DNA of 64,000 nucleotides from contig NZ_JACHMU010000001.1 of NCBI RefSeq assembly GCF_014205075.1, positions 2,294,001 to 2,358,000 on the forward strand, read 5' to 3'. The notes beneath the pieces are model-generated. The model was not told the origin of the DNA. It saw only the letters and a list, made by a program, of their open reading frames with translations, and did not search any database. Each line of letters begins with the position of its first letter. The stretch's first letter is position 1. Made by a program: the position numbers and the translations under genes. This DNA is from Microbacterium ginsengiterrae (GTDB lineage Bacteria > Actinomycetota > Actinomycetes > Actinomycetales > Microbacteriaceae). Positions 1 to 8,239 of the stretch are shown piece after piece.

Positions 1-1605
1 AACTTCTACAACTACTTCACGGACTGGTTCGGATCGACACAGGCCGCCCCGACCGCGCCGTCGGTGCCTGCACCCGTGCTGACGGACATCAACTCGACGT
101 CGTACGTCATCGCGGCGGACGCGAAGGGCAGCCTGCTCGCATACCCGTACTCGAAGAGCGTGTGGGGCAAGACCGTGACCCTTGCTTCCGGCCTGGGGAA
201 CCTCACCGGCGCGTTCAGTGTCGGCGACCTCAGCGGTGATGGGCGCAGGGACTTCATCGTGGTCGGCGCCGATGGTAAGCCGAAGGTCCTGTACGGCGGG
301 GCGAAGACCTCTGTCGGTAAGCCATCGGCGCTCGCCGGCGACTGGTCCGGGGTCACCGCTGTCCTTCCGGCAGGCGATTTCAACGGCGACGGTGTCGAAG
401 ACATCTTCACGGTCGATGCGAAGGGGAACCTCTATCTCCGCGCGGGCAACGCGTTGGGAGGGTTCGCAGCAGCTAGTTCGGTCGGGACCGGCTGGAACAA
501 GGTCGATCAGATCATCAGCGGGATCGACTTCGATGGTGACGGCAAGCCCGACCTTGTGGCGCGAGACTCCAATGGCGACATCAAGCTCTTCCCCGGGAAC
601 GGAAGAAGTGGGTGGGGCACAACGGTGCAGATCGGCACCCGCTGGGCAGGCATGACGAGCATATTCAGCCCGGGGGACTTCACCGGGGACGGGCACGCGG
701 ACATCATGGCGCATGCCGCGGACGGTGACCTCCTGCTCTACAAGGGTTCGAAGGGCGGAAAGCTTGAAGCCGCCGGTGCTGTAGGAAACAAATGGCAGAC
801 ACTGGTCACGAAGAGTGCAGCGGGGTATTCCGTCAAGCCACTCCCGGCGTTCCCCGCAGGAGTGGGCAACCTCGACGGAGCGGGAGGCACGGACATCGTC
901 GCGGTGGCATCCGATGGCGTCGCATACATCTACGGGGGCGATGGCCGAGGCGGGTGGACAGGGCGGACGAAGCTCGGTACTGGATGGTCCAAGAAGGACA
1001 AGATCGTTCCGCTGGGCGACTTCGACCGCTCAGGTAGTCGCGATTTCGGACGTATCGACTCCTCAGGCCGGTTCCTGATGTACTCCGGTTCCAGCGGAAA
1101 AGCCACTCAAATCGGCAAGGGGTGGGTGTCCTTCACGCACGTCTTCGGCGGAATGGACTTCGACGGCGACCGGCGCCTCGATGTGATCGGGATCACTCCC
1201 GATGGAATGATGTACCTGTATCGCGGGGACGGTAAGGGAGGCTGGCTCAATACCAAGGGCCAGAAGATCGGGTCTGGATGGACAGGCCTCCAGAGCGTCT
1301 TCTACATGGGTGATTTCAATGGTGATGGGATCGGCGACGTCGTCGCCCGGTTCTCGGACGGAACTCTGCGCCTGTATCCGATGACCGGATACGGCGGGTG
1401 GGGCACCCGCAAGCAAATCGGAACGGGTTGGTTCGGCTACCCCGTCATCTTCAGCCCCGGAGATTTCAACGGCGACGGCAAGAACGACGTGCTGGCGGTC
1501 GGGCCTAAGGGAGTCCTCTACCTGTACCCTTCCAACGGGCGCGGTGGCTGGGGTGCCCGGTCTCAGGTCGGGACGGGTTGGAGCTCGATGAGCCCCATCG
1601 GTTGA
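1..1605 (+). CDS. Secreted FG-GAP/VCBS repeat protein, C-terminal part (5' truncated by window)
   Basis: The frame is open from the first base, so the start lies outside the window; 534 residues are visible. The visible part is almost entirely a series of about nine FG-GAP/VCBS-type repeats, each with a calcium-binding-loop motif such as GDFNGDGVEDIF, GIDFDGDGKPDL, PGDFTGDGHADI, GDFNGDGIGDVV and GDFNGDGKNDVL, spaced about 50 residues apart. This is the pattern of an extracellular beta-propeller. The first residues (NFYNYFTDWFGS) come before the repeats and probably belong to the end or linker of an N-terminal secreted domain. In actinobacteria such repeats often follow a peptidoglycan hydrolase or amidase domain, but that is inference. 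It stands upstream of the glycopolymer locus and is followed by a short GC-rich hairpin. Confidence 0.85.
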   Translation, partial: NFYNYFTDWFGSTQAAPTAPSVPAPVLTDINSTSYVIAADAKGSLLAYPYSKSVWGKTVTLASGLGNLTGAFSVGDLSGDGRRDFIVVGADGKPKVLYGGAKTSVGKPSALAGDWSGVTAVLPAGDFNGDGVEDIFTVDAKGNLYLRAGNALGGFAAASSVGTGWNKVDQIISGIDFDGDGKPDLVARDSNGDIKLFPGNGRSGWGTTVQIGTRWAGMTSIFSPGDFTGDGHADIMAHAADGDLLLYKGSKGGKLEAAGAVGNKWQTLVTKSAAGYSVKPLPAFPAGVGNLDGAGGTDIVAVASDGVAYIYGGDGRGGWTGRTKLGTGWSKKDKIVPLGDFDRSGSRDFGRIDSSGRFLMYSGSSGKATQIGKGWVSFTHVFGGMDFDGDRRLDVIGITPDGMMYLYRGDGKGGWLNTKGQKIGSGWTGLQSVFYMGDFNGDGIGDVVARFSDGTLRLYPMTGYGGWGTRKQIGTGWFGYPVIFSPGDFNGDGKNDVLAVGPKGVLYLYPSNGRGGWGARSQVGTGWSSMSPIG

Positions 1606-1606
1606 T

Positions 1607-1631
1607 GCCCCCGCGGCCCTCAGCCGGGGGC
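1607..1631 (+). terminator. Weak hairpin after the FG-GAP gene
   Basis: GCCCCC and GGGGGC arms (6 bp) flank a 13-nt loop, starting 1 nt after the stop codon. There is no T tract. It could be a weak intrinsic terminator; confidence is low. Confidence 0.35.
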
Positions 1632-1659
1632 CTCCGGGGAACCTGGATGTTGCGTCGGA

Positions 1660-1665
1660 TATAAT
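1660..1665 (+). promoter_or_regulatory. -10 element TATAAT of the exporter operon
   Basis: A perfect TATAAT lies 7 nt before the GTG at 1673. This is the same spacing as other putative leaderless starts in this window. No convincing -35 is visible. Confidence 0.55.
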
Positions 1666-1672
1666 CTGGACG

Positions 1673-2602
1673 GTGGAACACGTACGTTTCGTGTCGTGTC
1701 CGAAACGAGAAGGACGTAGTGATTTGACCTTTGGCACGCCCATAGATCTCGGTGCGTACGATGTCCCAGGCCGAGGCAAAGGCGTCCTCGACGTATTCAG
1801 GCGTCGGTACCTTCTCCGCCTGCTCGTGCGCAAAGGGACTGCGACCCGCTACCGTAACTCTGTTCTCGGATGGGTGTGGTCCTATGTAAAGCCAGCATCC
1901 CAATTCCTCATCTATTACTTCGTGATGGGGATTATTCTCAATTTTCATCGAGACATCGAGAACTTCCCGATCTATCTGTTCTCGGGCGTTGTGGCCGTCA
2001 ACCTTTTCAACGAGGCGTTCGGTAATGCCACGACATCAATCGTCGACAATCGTGCGCTCGTGAAGAAGATCTATCTTCCACGCGAGCTCTTTCCTGTGGC
2101 AGCGATCATCGTCGCGTTCGTCCACTTCCTGCCGCAACTCGCGATTCTTATCGTGGTGTGCCTCCTCATCGGGTGGACACCGACAGTGGCCGGCATCGGT
2201 GGAGCAATACTTGGACTGATCCTGATCGTGGCCTTCGCTCTGGGGTTGGGTCTCTTCTTCAGCGCCCTGAACGCACGATTCCGGGACGCCCAGAACTTCG
2301 TCGAGTTGATCAAGATGTTCTCAACCTGGACCTCTCCCGTCCTGTACACGTGGGCGATGGTCTACACGCAGCTCGAGAATCATCCCTGGATCTTCACCCT
2401 CTACTCATGGAACCCGTTGACCGTCGCGGTCGAATTGTTCCATCAGGGATTCTGGGCATCCACCACTGCTGATAGCGGATTGGGGATCATACCGGGCTTC
2501 GGCACAGCATTGCTCGTGGCCGGCATCATCTGCGTAAGTATGCTCATCGTCGGTCAACTCGTGTTCCGCAACCTCGAACGCTCTTTCGCCCAGGACCTGT
2601 GA
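1673..2602 (+). CDS. ABC-2 type polysaccharide/teichoic acid export permease (Wzm/TagG family)
   Basis: Membrane subunit of an ABC exporter that moves a lipid-linked glycopolymer across the cytoplasmic membrane. After a basic amphipathic N-terminal region with the family-like stretch RYRNSVLGWVWSYVKP there are about six hydrophobic segments, and it ends in the charged tail FRNLERSFAQDL, typical of TagG/Wzm proteins. The start is ambiguous. GTG at 1673 is 7 nt behind TATAAT and would be leaderless (309 aa). TTG at 1724 has the purine-rich Shine-Dalgarno sequence GAGAAGGA at 1707-1714 (292 aa). The stop overlaps the ATG of the ATPase gene, so the pair is co-translated. The polymer is inferred from neighbours: ribitol/glycerol phosphate transfer genes follow. 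Confidence 0.88.
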   Translation: MEHVRFVSCPKREGRSDLTFGTPIDLGAYDVPGRGKGVLDVFRRRYLLRLLVRKGTATRYRNSVLGWVWSYVKPASQFLIYYFVMGIILNFHRDIENFPIYLFSGVVAVNLFNEAFGNATTSIVDNRALVKKIYLPRELFPVAAIIVAFVHFLPQLAILIVVCLLIGWTPTVAGIGGAILGLILIVAFALGLGLFFSALNARFRDAQNFVELIKMFSTWTSPVLYTWAMVYTQLENHPWIFTLYSWNPLTVAVELFHQGFWASTTADSGLGIIPGFGTALLVAGIICVSMLIVGQLVFRNLERSFAQDL

Positions 2603-3354
2603 TGTCGAAAACCATTCTCCGTACTACGCACTCGCCGAGCATCATCGTCGACCACGTGTCGAAGAGCTTCCTCAAGCGCAATACGCACTCCTTCAAAGAA
2701 GCTTTCGTCGGCTTCATTCGAGGGAAAAAGGTACGGGCGGACCGGTTCACTGCGCTCAATGATCTCAGCTTTCAGATCGGCGAGGGCGAGTCTGTCGCGG
2801 TCATGGGGATGAACGGGTCGGGTAAGTCGACCACGCTGAAGCTGATCTCGGGAGTGCTCGAGCCGGACAGCGGAGCGGTGTACACGCGTGGGCGCGTGGC
2901 TGGCCTCATCGAGGTGGGCGCGGGCTTCCATCCCGACCTCACTGGCCGTGAGAATGTCTATCTGAATGCGGCAATCCTCGGCATGGAGAAGCACGAGATA
3001 GACGCGCGGTTCGACGAGATCGTCGAATTCTCGGAGATCGGCGAATTCATCGACCAGGAGGTCAAGCACTATTCCTCGGGAATGTTCATGCGCCTCGCTT
3101 TCTCAGTGGCGATCCATGTGGAACTCGACGTCCTGCTCGTGGATGAGGTGCTCTCTGTTGGCGATGCGCCCTTCCGCGCCAAGTGCTCGGCAAAGATCAA
3201 GGATCTCACTGCCCAGGGGGTGACGATGCTGGTGGTCAGCCATAGTGTGAACATGGTCAGAGACCTCTGCCAGCGGGGCATCGTCATCAAGAAGGGAAAG
3301 AAGATCTTCGATGGCCCCATAGAAGAGGCCATCGAAGTGCTGAACAAGAAGTGA
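2602..3354 (+). CDS. ABC exporter ATPase (Wzt/TagH family)
   Basis: ATP-hydrolysing partner of the preceding permease, 250 aa. Visible motifs: Walker A GMNGSGKST at about 69-77, Wzt-like GFHPDLTGREN at about 108-118, signature YSSGM at about 157-161 and Walker B DVLLVDE at about 176-182 followed by VLSVGD. It has only the nucleotide-binding domain and lacks the C-terminal carbohydrate-recognition extension of some Wzt proteins. It is therefore closer to the short TagH/Wzt forms that accept polymers without a specific end cap. The ATG overlaps the TGA of the permease (TGATG). It ends 15 nt before the convergent cytidylyltransferase gene. Confidence 0.9.
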   Translation: MSKTILRTTHSPSIIVDHVSKSFLKRNTHSFKEAFVGFIRGKKVRADRFTALNDLSFQIGEGESVAVMGMNGSGKSTTLKLISGVLEPDSGAVYTRGRVAGLIEVGAGFHPDLTGRENVYLNAAILGMEKHEIDARFDEIVEFSEIGEFIDQEVKHYSSGMFMRLAFSVAIHVELDVLLVDEVLSVGDAPFRAKCSAKIKDLTAQGVTMLVVSHSVNMVRDLCQRGIVIKKGKKIFDGPIEEAIEVLNKK

Positions 3355-3369
3355 GCCTGGGGTCCGCCG

Positions 3370-4746
3370 TCAGCGCTTGTCCTCGACTCGCACCGAGATG
3401 ACCTGTCCGGTCATCTCACCGGAGATGACCTGAAGGCTCACAGCCGCCACATCTCGTGGGTCGAGGAGCGTGTGCAGTGGCTCCTCGCCGAACGCCTGCG
3501 TGCGCATCGGAGTATGGGTTCGCTGTGGACTGATGCAGTTGACACGTACGCCGTCCTCGGCCCACTCCTCCGAAAGGGACTGCGTCAGATTCACGACCGC
3601 CGCTTTGCTCGCCGAGTAGATTCCGTAGTTCGCACGGCCTCTGGTGTAGGAACTCGAGGTGAACAGCAGCAGCTGCCCACCGCTCTTCGCCAAGTACTTG
3701 TAAGCCGTCCGCGCGACGATCAACGGGGCAAGAAAGTTCACCTCGATGCCACGCCTGATGGTCTTGCTCTTCGTCTGCGCGAGGGGCCCGACTTGGAGGA
3801 CGCCTGCGGTGACGACCACCACGTCGATACGCCCTTCCTGCTCGTGCACCGCCTTGAAGGCCTTCTTCACATCGCTCCGTGACCGGACATCGGTGCCGGT
3901 TGTGGACCGGCTGAACTGATGCACGGAAGCGCCCGCGGTGCGGGCGAGATCGACGATGCTCTCGCCGATTCCGTAACTCCCTCCGAGCACGACGACGACC
4001 TTGCCCTCGAGATCGGGCAGAGTGGCGGTATCGGCAAGGCTGTCCGACTGCATCTGGAAGATCTTGTCCGCGATATGGACATCGATGGGCTCGGTGACCT
4101 TCATGTTCTCGGCGGTACCGTCGATCACGAAGATTGGGGTATCCGGCAGGTACGCGAACACGACACCACAGTCATCCGTGGCGTGAAAGTTCGGGTCCTT
4201 GTTTGCGATCTCGTACGCTCGTCGAATCGTCCCGGCACGGAATGCCTGCGGAGTCTGACCACGTCGAAGCGTCGAGCGGTCAGGAATGCCGGAGATATGG
4301 TTCGACTGATCCACTTGGATGATCGTGTCCGCGGAGGGAATCGCGGTGTCGACTGCGTCGTAAGTCTCGAGTGCTTCCACACAATCGCGAAGGATTCGCT
4401 CGTTGACGAATGGGCGGACGGCATCGTGAAAGAGCACCTTGGTGTCCGGCGATTCATCGATCGCCGCCAGGGCAGCCTGCGTGGAGTCGTTCCGAGTATC
4501 GCCCCCGGGAATGATCTTGCTGAGCTTCGGAAAGCGTCCCGGGTCGAGAAGGGGAGTGAGTTGATCGATCGCGCCCGCGTTCATCACGATGATGATCTCG
4601 TCAATCAGAGGACTGGCGTTGACGACCTCGAGCGTGTGCTCGACGATCGCTTTTCCTGCGATCTTGATCAGTTGCTTCGGGATTCCGAGTCCCACCCGGA
4701 CGCCGATTCCACCAGCAAGGAGCACAGCCACAGTACGGGAGGTCAT
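3370..4746 (-). CDS. Bifunctional cytidylyltransferase / SDR oxidoreductase (CDP-ribitol synthesis, Bcs1-like)
   Basis: 458 aa with two domains. Residues about 1-235 are an IspD/TarI-type cytidylyltransferase (LLAGGIGVRVG then KQL near 9-25; HDAVRPFV near 107-114). Residues about 248-458 are a short-chain dehydrogenase with GGSYGIG (255-261) and catalytic YSASK (Tyr377, Lys381). This architecture is known from Haemophilus Bcs1/Acs1. There the SDR domain reduces ribulose 5-phosphate to ribitol 5-phosphate and the other domain makes CDP-ribitol. CDP-ribitol would be the donor for the TagF/TarL-like enzyme at 8239-11826. The ATG has no Shine-Dalgarno sequence but has TAGACT 6 nt upstream, suggesting leaderless mRNA. 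An isoprenoid IspD role is unlikely given the fusion and context. Confidence 0.85.
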   Translation of the reverse strand: MTSRTVAVLLAGGIGVRVGLGIPKQLIKIAGKAIVEHTLEVVNASPLIDEIIIVMNAGAIDQLTPLLDPGRFPKLSKIIPGGDTRNDSTQAALAAIDESPDTKVLFHDAVRPFVNERILRDCVEALETYDAVDTAIPSADTIIQVDQSNHISGIPDRSTLRRGQTPQAFRAGTIRRAYEIANKDPNFHATDDCGVVFAYLPDTPIFVIDGTAENMKVTEPIDVHIADKIFQMQSDSLADTATLPDLEGKVVVVLGGSYGIGESIVDLARTAGASVHQFSRSTTGTDVRSRSDVKKAFKAVHEQEGRIDVVVVTAGVLQVGPLAQTKSKTIRRGIEVNFLAPLIVARTAYKYLAKSGGQLLLFTSSSYTRGRANYGIYSASKAAVVNLTQSLSEEWAEDGVRVNCISPQRTHTPMRTQAFGEEPLHTLLDPRDVAAVSLQVISGEMTGQVISVRVEDKR

Positions 4747-4752
4747 CCCTGT

Positions 4753-4758
4753 AGTCTA
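4753..4758 (-). promoter_or_regulatory. -10 TAGACT, leaderless start of the cytidylyltransferase/SDR gene
   Basis: TAGACT on the minus strand ends 6 nt before the ATG at 4746. There is no ribosome binding site, so transcription probably begins at the A of the ATG. Confidence 0.5.
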
Positions 4759-4775
4759 TCCGGCGACCTCGGCGC

Positions 4776-5018
4776 CTATTCGAGCGGGGACTTGGTCGAG
4801 GCCGCCAACGCATCCTCGACTTGAATACGGAGTTCGGCAACGCGCCGGCTGTCCGCCCGTACCTCGTCCAAGTCGGATTCCAGTTCGCTCAAGCGTTGCT
4901 GGAGCGAGGCCACGGTCGACGCGAGATCCAACACCGTGCGCGCATGCAGACGGCGTTGTGCGCGCCGCCGTCGAATCTCAAGCAGGAGATCGCTGCCCAA
5001 AGTACTAAGCCGGCCCAT
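4776..5018 (-). CDS. Small coiled-coil protein of unknown function
   Basis: 80 aa with no recognised family. Residues about 25-70 show heptad-like hydrophobic spacing in a charged helix (LASTVASLQQRLSELESDL), so it is probably a coiled coil. The N-terminus is basic (LEIRRRRAQRR). The ATG lies 2 nt after the stop of the LicD/methyltransferase gene. Its Shine-Dalgarno GAGGAGATG lies inside the end of that gene, so the two are translationally coupled. A role as oligomerisation partner or membrane-surface adaptor of the upstream enzyme is only a guess. Confidence 0.7.
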   Translation of the reverse strand: MGRLSTLGSDLLLEIRRRRAQRRLHARTVLDLASTVASLQQRLSELESDLDEVRADSRRVAELRIQVEDALAASTKSPLE

Positions 5019-5020
5019 CG

Positions 5021-6484
5021 TTACATCTCCTCAAGGTGATATTCGACGACGGCGACTGTACGTCGAACGCCGTCCTCGTCCCGAAACCGCGCGCGCTCAA
5101 GCGGAACGCACCGCAGACCAGCCTTCGTCGCTTCCGCCGTGCGTGTAGTCCAGTCCAGGTGCCATGTGCGTGGCGAATCCGGTTGATACCGTCCGAGCTC
5201 CTCATAGTCGGCGGTGATGACTTTTGCCCCCTGTCGCAGAGCGAAGCTCAGCAAGTGCAGCAGCTCCGATCGGCCGCGCTCATCGAGGCAGGCGAGCAAG
5301 TGATTCGCAGCCACGACGCAGGAACCTGTCGATTCGTGCAGAGCTCGGCGCATGAAGGCGAAGCTGGGAAGGTACTCCACCAGGTTGACTTGAGCTTCGC
5401 CGTCACGAACCGATCGCGCCGCAGAGATCGACTCTGCACCCGCGGCACGCAGCCCCGCGCTTCGATAGAAGGCGAGGTCCTCGCCGTCACCTGATCCAAG
5501 ATCGATGACGTTGTCGCCGGCGGCGATGACATGAGTCCTGATCGTTTCACTCTCGTGCGCGCTGCCCCCCGCTGCGTATCGCGTCTTCCAGAGGTTGATA
5601 CTCGAATAGAACGCCCCGAACCAAGCGTGGAAGCGGCGCTGCGTCGCCGGCGGAGTCTCGAAGGTGAACGATGGGTCCGGGGTCCGCCACGATGGTCCGT
5701 AGCAGGCTGCCAGCCATGCTTCCGGTTGTCGTGGGGCAGGAAGACGGATGCCATGGACTTCTTGAGTCGTGAGCGGGAGGATCGCAGCCTCCATACCCGC
5801 TTCGCGGACGTGAATCGGTTCGTGAAAGTGGCCGGACTTGTAGAACGCGGTGAAGATGTCGACGTAATAGCCGCCGGAATCATCGGCGAGAACCTGCAGA
5901 TGAGACCAACTGTGCCGAAGAACCCTAAACCCGCGGTCTTGGAGCGACCCCTGGAGTCGATGGCTCTCGAGTATCAGGTCGGAGGGATGCGAATGGCGAC
6001 TCAGGTACGCCACGTCGGCGTCGTCGTCATGCGGCAATATCTCTCCGTCTCGGACAGCACCCAGAAGCGTCCCGCCAACAATGAATGCGTCGTAGTCCTG
6101 CTCGTGAAGAATCTCGATCACAGAGGCTGCGAGTGCGGCGACATGGGGCCGGATGTCCGTTCCGTACTCGAACGATCGGGTCAGCCTTCCCCACTTATCG
6201 ATACGAAGCCCGTGGCCTTCCGCGTCCGTCAGACTCATGGGGCCTGTGCCAGGCCATCTCACGGCACCTCGCCACAGCGCTTTCGCGGTGACGGCGTCAA
6301 CGATCTCCCCAACCGCTCTGCCGCGTAGTCGTTCCTGGAGCGCAGAGGGCCAGGGGAGGAAGCGGCCCCCCTCGGGAATAGCGCACGACCAGACCCGCTG
6401 CCCGTCCAAGCGGACATCCACCACGCGGCCGGCAGACGCAGGAGAGTACCGAATACCGCGTCTCGTGAGCATGATCGGCCTCAT
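5021..6484 (-). CDS. LicD-family nucleotidyltransferase-fold protein fused to a SAM methyltransferase
   Basis: 487 aa from the ATG at 6484; a GTG at 6505 would add 7 residues. The central region carries the LicD/FKRP signature GGTLLGAVRDGE (about 137-148) and the acidic metal site HDDDAD (about 152-157). LicD proteins transfer phosphocholine or other phospho-groups onto glycopolymers. The C-terminal part contains a class I methyltransferase SAM loop VIDLGSGDGED (about 326-336). About 110 N-terminal residues are unrecognised. The fusion suggests modification of a polymer end or repeat with a phospho-substituent and a methyl group, or methyl capping, which is inference. It runs opposite to the pyruvyltransferase-like gene from a shared 200-bp region, in the same direction as the CDP-ribitol fusion. 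Confidence 0.75.
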   Translation of the reverse strand: MRPIMLTRRGIRYSPASAGRVVDVRLDGQRVWSCAIPEGGRFLPWPSALQERLRGRAVGEIVDAVTAKALWRGAVRWPGTGPMSLTDAEGHGLRIDKWGRLTRSFEYGTDIRPHVAALAASVIEILHEQDYDAFIVGGTLLGAVRDGEILPHDDDADVAYLSRHSHPSDLILESHRLQGSLQDRGFRVLRHSWSHLQVLADDSGGYYVDIFTAFYKSGHFHEPIHVREAGMEAAILPLTTQEVHGIRLPAPRQPEAWLAACYGPSWRTPDPSFTFETPPATQRRFHAWFGAFYSSINLWKTRYAAGGSAHESETIRTHVIAAGDNVIDLGSGDGEDLAFYRSAGLRAAGAESISAARSVRDGEAQVNLVEYLPSFAFMRRALHESTGSCVVAANHLLACLDERGRSELLHLLSFALRQGAKVITADYEELGRYQPDSPRTWHLDWTTRTAEATKAGLRCVPLERARFRDEDGVRRTVAVVEYHLEEM

Positions 6485-6505
6485 GGCTGGTATAGGGGTC
6501 TCCAC

Positions 6506-6703
6506 ATCGGGATGTCTCGCAAGCGGCGAGAGTTAGCAGCGGTCGCACAGAACGCGCAGGCCGGGAGCCATTCTATCTACGCGCGTAGTAGCCCGTACGT
6601 GCTCGCAGGTTCGTCAACAGAGACAACCTAGACTGATGTGTCGAGATTGATCCCCGGAATGAGCGCGCGCGTGCGCGTGCGAGCGGAGGTCGGAGAGGAA
6701 TCC
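6506..6703. promoter_or_regulatory. Divergent promoter region between LicD-fusion and pyruvyltransferase-like genes
   Basis: A minus-strand -10 TAGAAT is at 6570-6575. A plus-strand -10 TAGACT is at 6629-6634, about 70 nt before the GTG at 6704. A perfect 12-bp palindrome CTACGCGCGTAG lies at 6577-6588 beside the minus -10 and could be a regulator site. No good -35 elements are visible. Confidence 0.4.
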
Positions 6704-8239
6704 GTGAAGACACTGATACGAGCAGGAAAGCACCCGGCTCAGGTGCTGGGCCCGGAAGCGGCGTTTCAACGTGGGGTTAACGGTGTCTTCGGCGCTAACT
6801 CGGGGAATCTGCTCTTTTCCAACGCCGTCTTCCGGACCTTGAGTGTTCCCGGGGCCGAGTTGGTTCCGGATTCCTTCACCACTGAGCGCGCCGGCGTGGA
6901 CGACGATCACGTAACGCGAATCAATGACGAATTCGATAACTTCGTCATCCCGTTGGCCAACGCGTTTCGTCCGGAGTTTCTTCCCGCGCTCAACAAACTG
7001 AGTTCAGTAATCGAGCGACTGGACATACCGGTCGCAGTCGTCGGCGTCGGGGCGCAATTGTCCAACGGCAACGGCACGGAGGTCAGTGACCTGCCCTCGA
7101 CGTTGAAGGAGCCAGTAACCCGATTCGTCAGCGCGGTGCTCGATCGCTCCGCGAAGATCGGGGTGAGGGGCGATTTCACACGTGAGTTCCTTGCCCGCCT
7201 GGGATTCGGCGACGATCACGTGGAGATCATCGGATGCCCCTCCCTTACCGAGAGCGCGGAGTACCGAGTCGAGAAAAAGGCCGAGCGCCTCACACGCGAG
7301 TCGAGAATCTCCTTCAATGCCGTTCCCAGCCTCGAAGTCATAGGGGAGGTGTTCCAAGAACACTCGGAACGATTTCCGAATATCACATATGTCCAGCAGG
7401 AGTATCGAGAACTCGCGCTGCTCATGTGGGGGCAGCCGATGCGGGGTCGAGTGGCGACCGCATTCCCGTCCGGGATTGATCACCCTCTGTACCGAGAGGA
7501 TCGCCTCGTATTCTTCTTGGACCCCCAGCCGTGGCAGCAGTTTCTGTCGACGATGGATTTCTCATTCGGCAATCGCATCCACGGGAACATTGCCGCGCTT
7601 GCAGCAGGGACCCCTGCTGTGGTCATCTCGCATGACTCACGAACGCGTGAGTTGGCCGAGTACCACCGGATACCGACGCGATCGATGCCTGATCGGGCAG
7701 ACGAGATCCGTGCCGAGGCGCTCTATGACAACGCGGATTTCGGCCCGTTCCACGACGCACAGGCTGAGAACTTCGCCAGATACGTTCGGTTCCTCGACGC
7801 CAACGACATCCGACATGTCCATGCGGCCGGGGCGACGAATGCGGGAACCGATGCGACGGCGGATGGTGTCGACTTTGGCCAGGGAGTTCGGAGCCTTCTC
7901 TCGGGCGACAACGAAGCAATCGTCCGCCGTCTGAACTGGCTTTGGAGGGGGACCGAATCGGGTCGGCTTCCGCGCGAAGCAATCTATATCCCTCCATTCG
8001 CGCCGCACTCGGACGATTCCTATCGAAGGACTCTCTCAGCCGAGCTGGATTCGGCGATCAAAGAAGCTCGCAAGAAAGACCGGGAGCTCGCAGAACTCAA
8101 GGGGTCGGTGGAGGAGCTCTCCCTCGCTGTGCAGGAGCTTCACCGTTGGTCGACGCGGCGGTTTGCGGTCATCCCAGAGCGCTCTCTTCTGAGAAGAGGG
8201 GCGCGGATGGTGCGGCGAGTCATGAAGAGAGGAAAGTGA
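6704..8239 (+). CDS. Polysaccharide pyruvyl transferase family protein
   Basis: 511 aa from GTG 6704, chosen because GGAGAGGAATCC gives a good Shine-Dalgarno sequence and the protein then starts MKTLIRAGKHP. The frame is open upstream to 6638. GANSGNLLFSN near the N-terminus, VAVVGVGAQL (about 112-121), and GNRIHGNIAALAAGTPAVV near residues 289-308 match the CsaB/polysaccharide pyruvyltransferase fold. A helical tail follows (about residues 430-490, AIKEARKKDRELAELKGSVEEL) and the C-terminus is basic. The family adds pyruvyl ketals to wall glycans, but several members are uncharacterised, so the substrate is open. Its TGA overlaps the ATG of the next gene. Confidence 0.82.
   Translation: MKTLIRAGKHPAQVLGPEAAFQRGVNGVFGANSGNLLFSNAVFRTLSVPGAELVPDSFTTERAGVDDDHVTRINDEFDNFVIPLANAFRPEFLPALNKLSSVIERLDIPVAVVGVGAQLSNGNGTEVSDLPSTLKEPVTRFVSAVLDRSAKIGVRGDFTREFLARLGFGDDHVEIIGCPSLTESAEYRVEKKAERLTRESRISFNAVPSLEVIGEVFQEHSERFPNITYVQQEYRELALLMWGQPMRGRVATAFPSGIDHPLYREDRLVFFLDPQPWQQFLSTMDFSFGNRIHGNIAALAAGTPAVVISHDSRTRELAEYHRIPTRSMPDRADEIRAEALYDNADFGPFHDAQAENFARYVRFLDANDIRHVHAAGATNAGTDATADGVDFGQGVRSLLSGDNEAIVRRLNWLWRGTESGRLPREAIYIPPFAPHSDDSYRRTLSAELDSAIKEARKKDRELAELKGSVEELSLAVQELHRWSTRRFAVIPERSLLRRGARMVRRVMKRGK

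Noticed and set aside
6577-6588. Palindrome CTACGCGCGTAG as an insertion-element end
   Set aside because: Single short palindrome between divergent genes, no second copy or target duplication seen; kept only as a possible regulator site.
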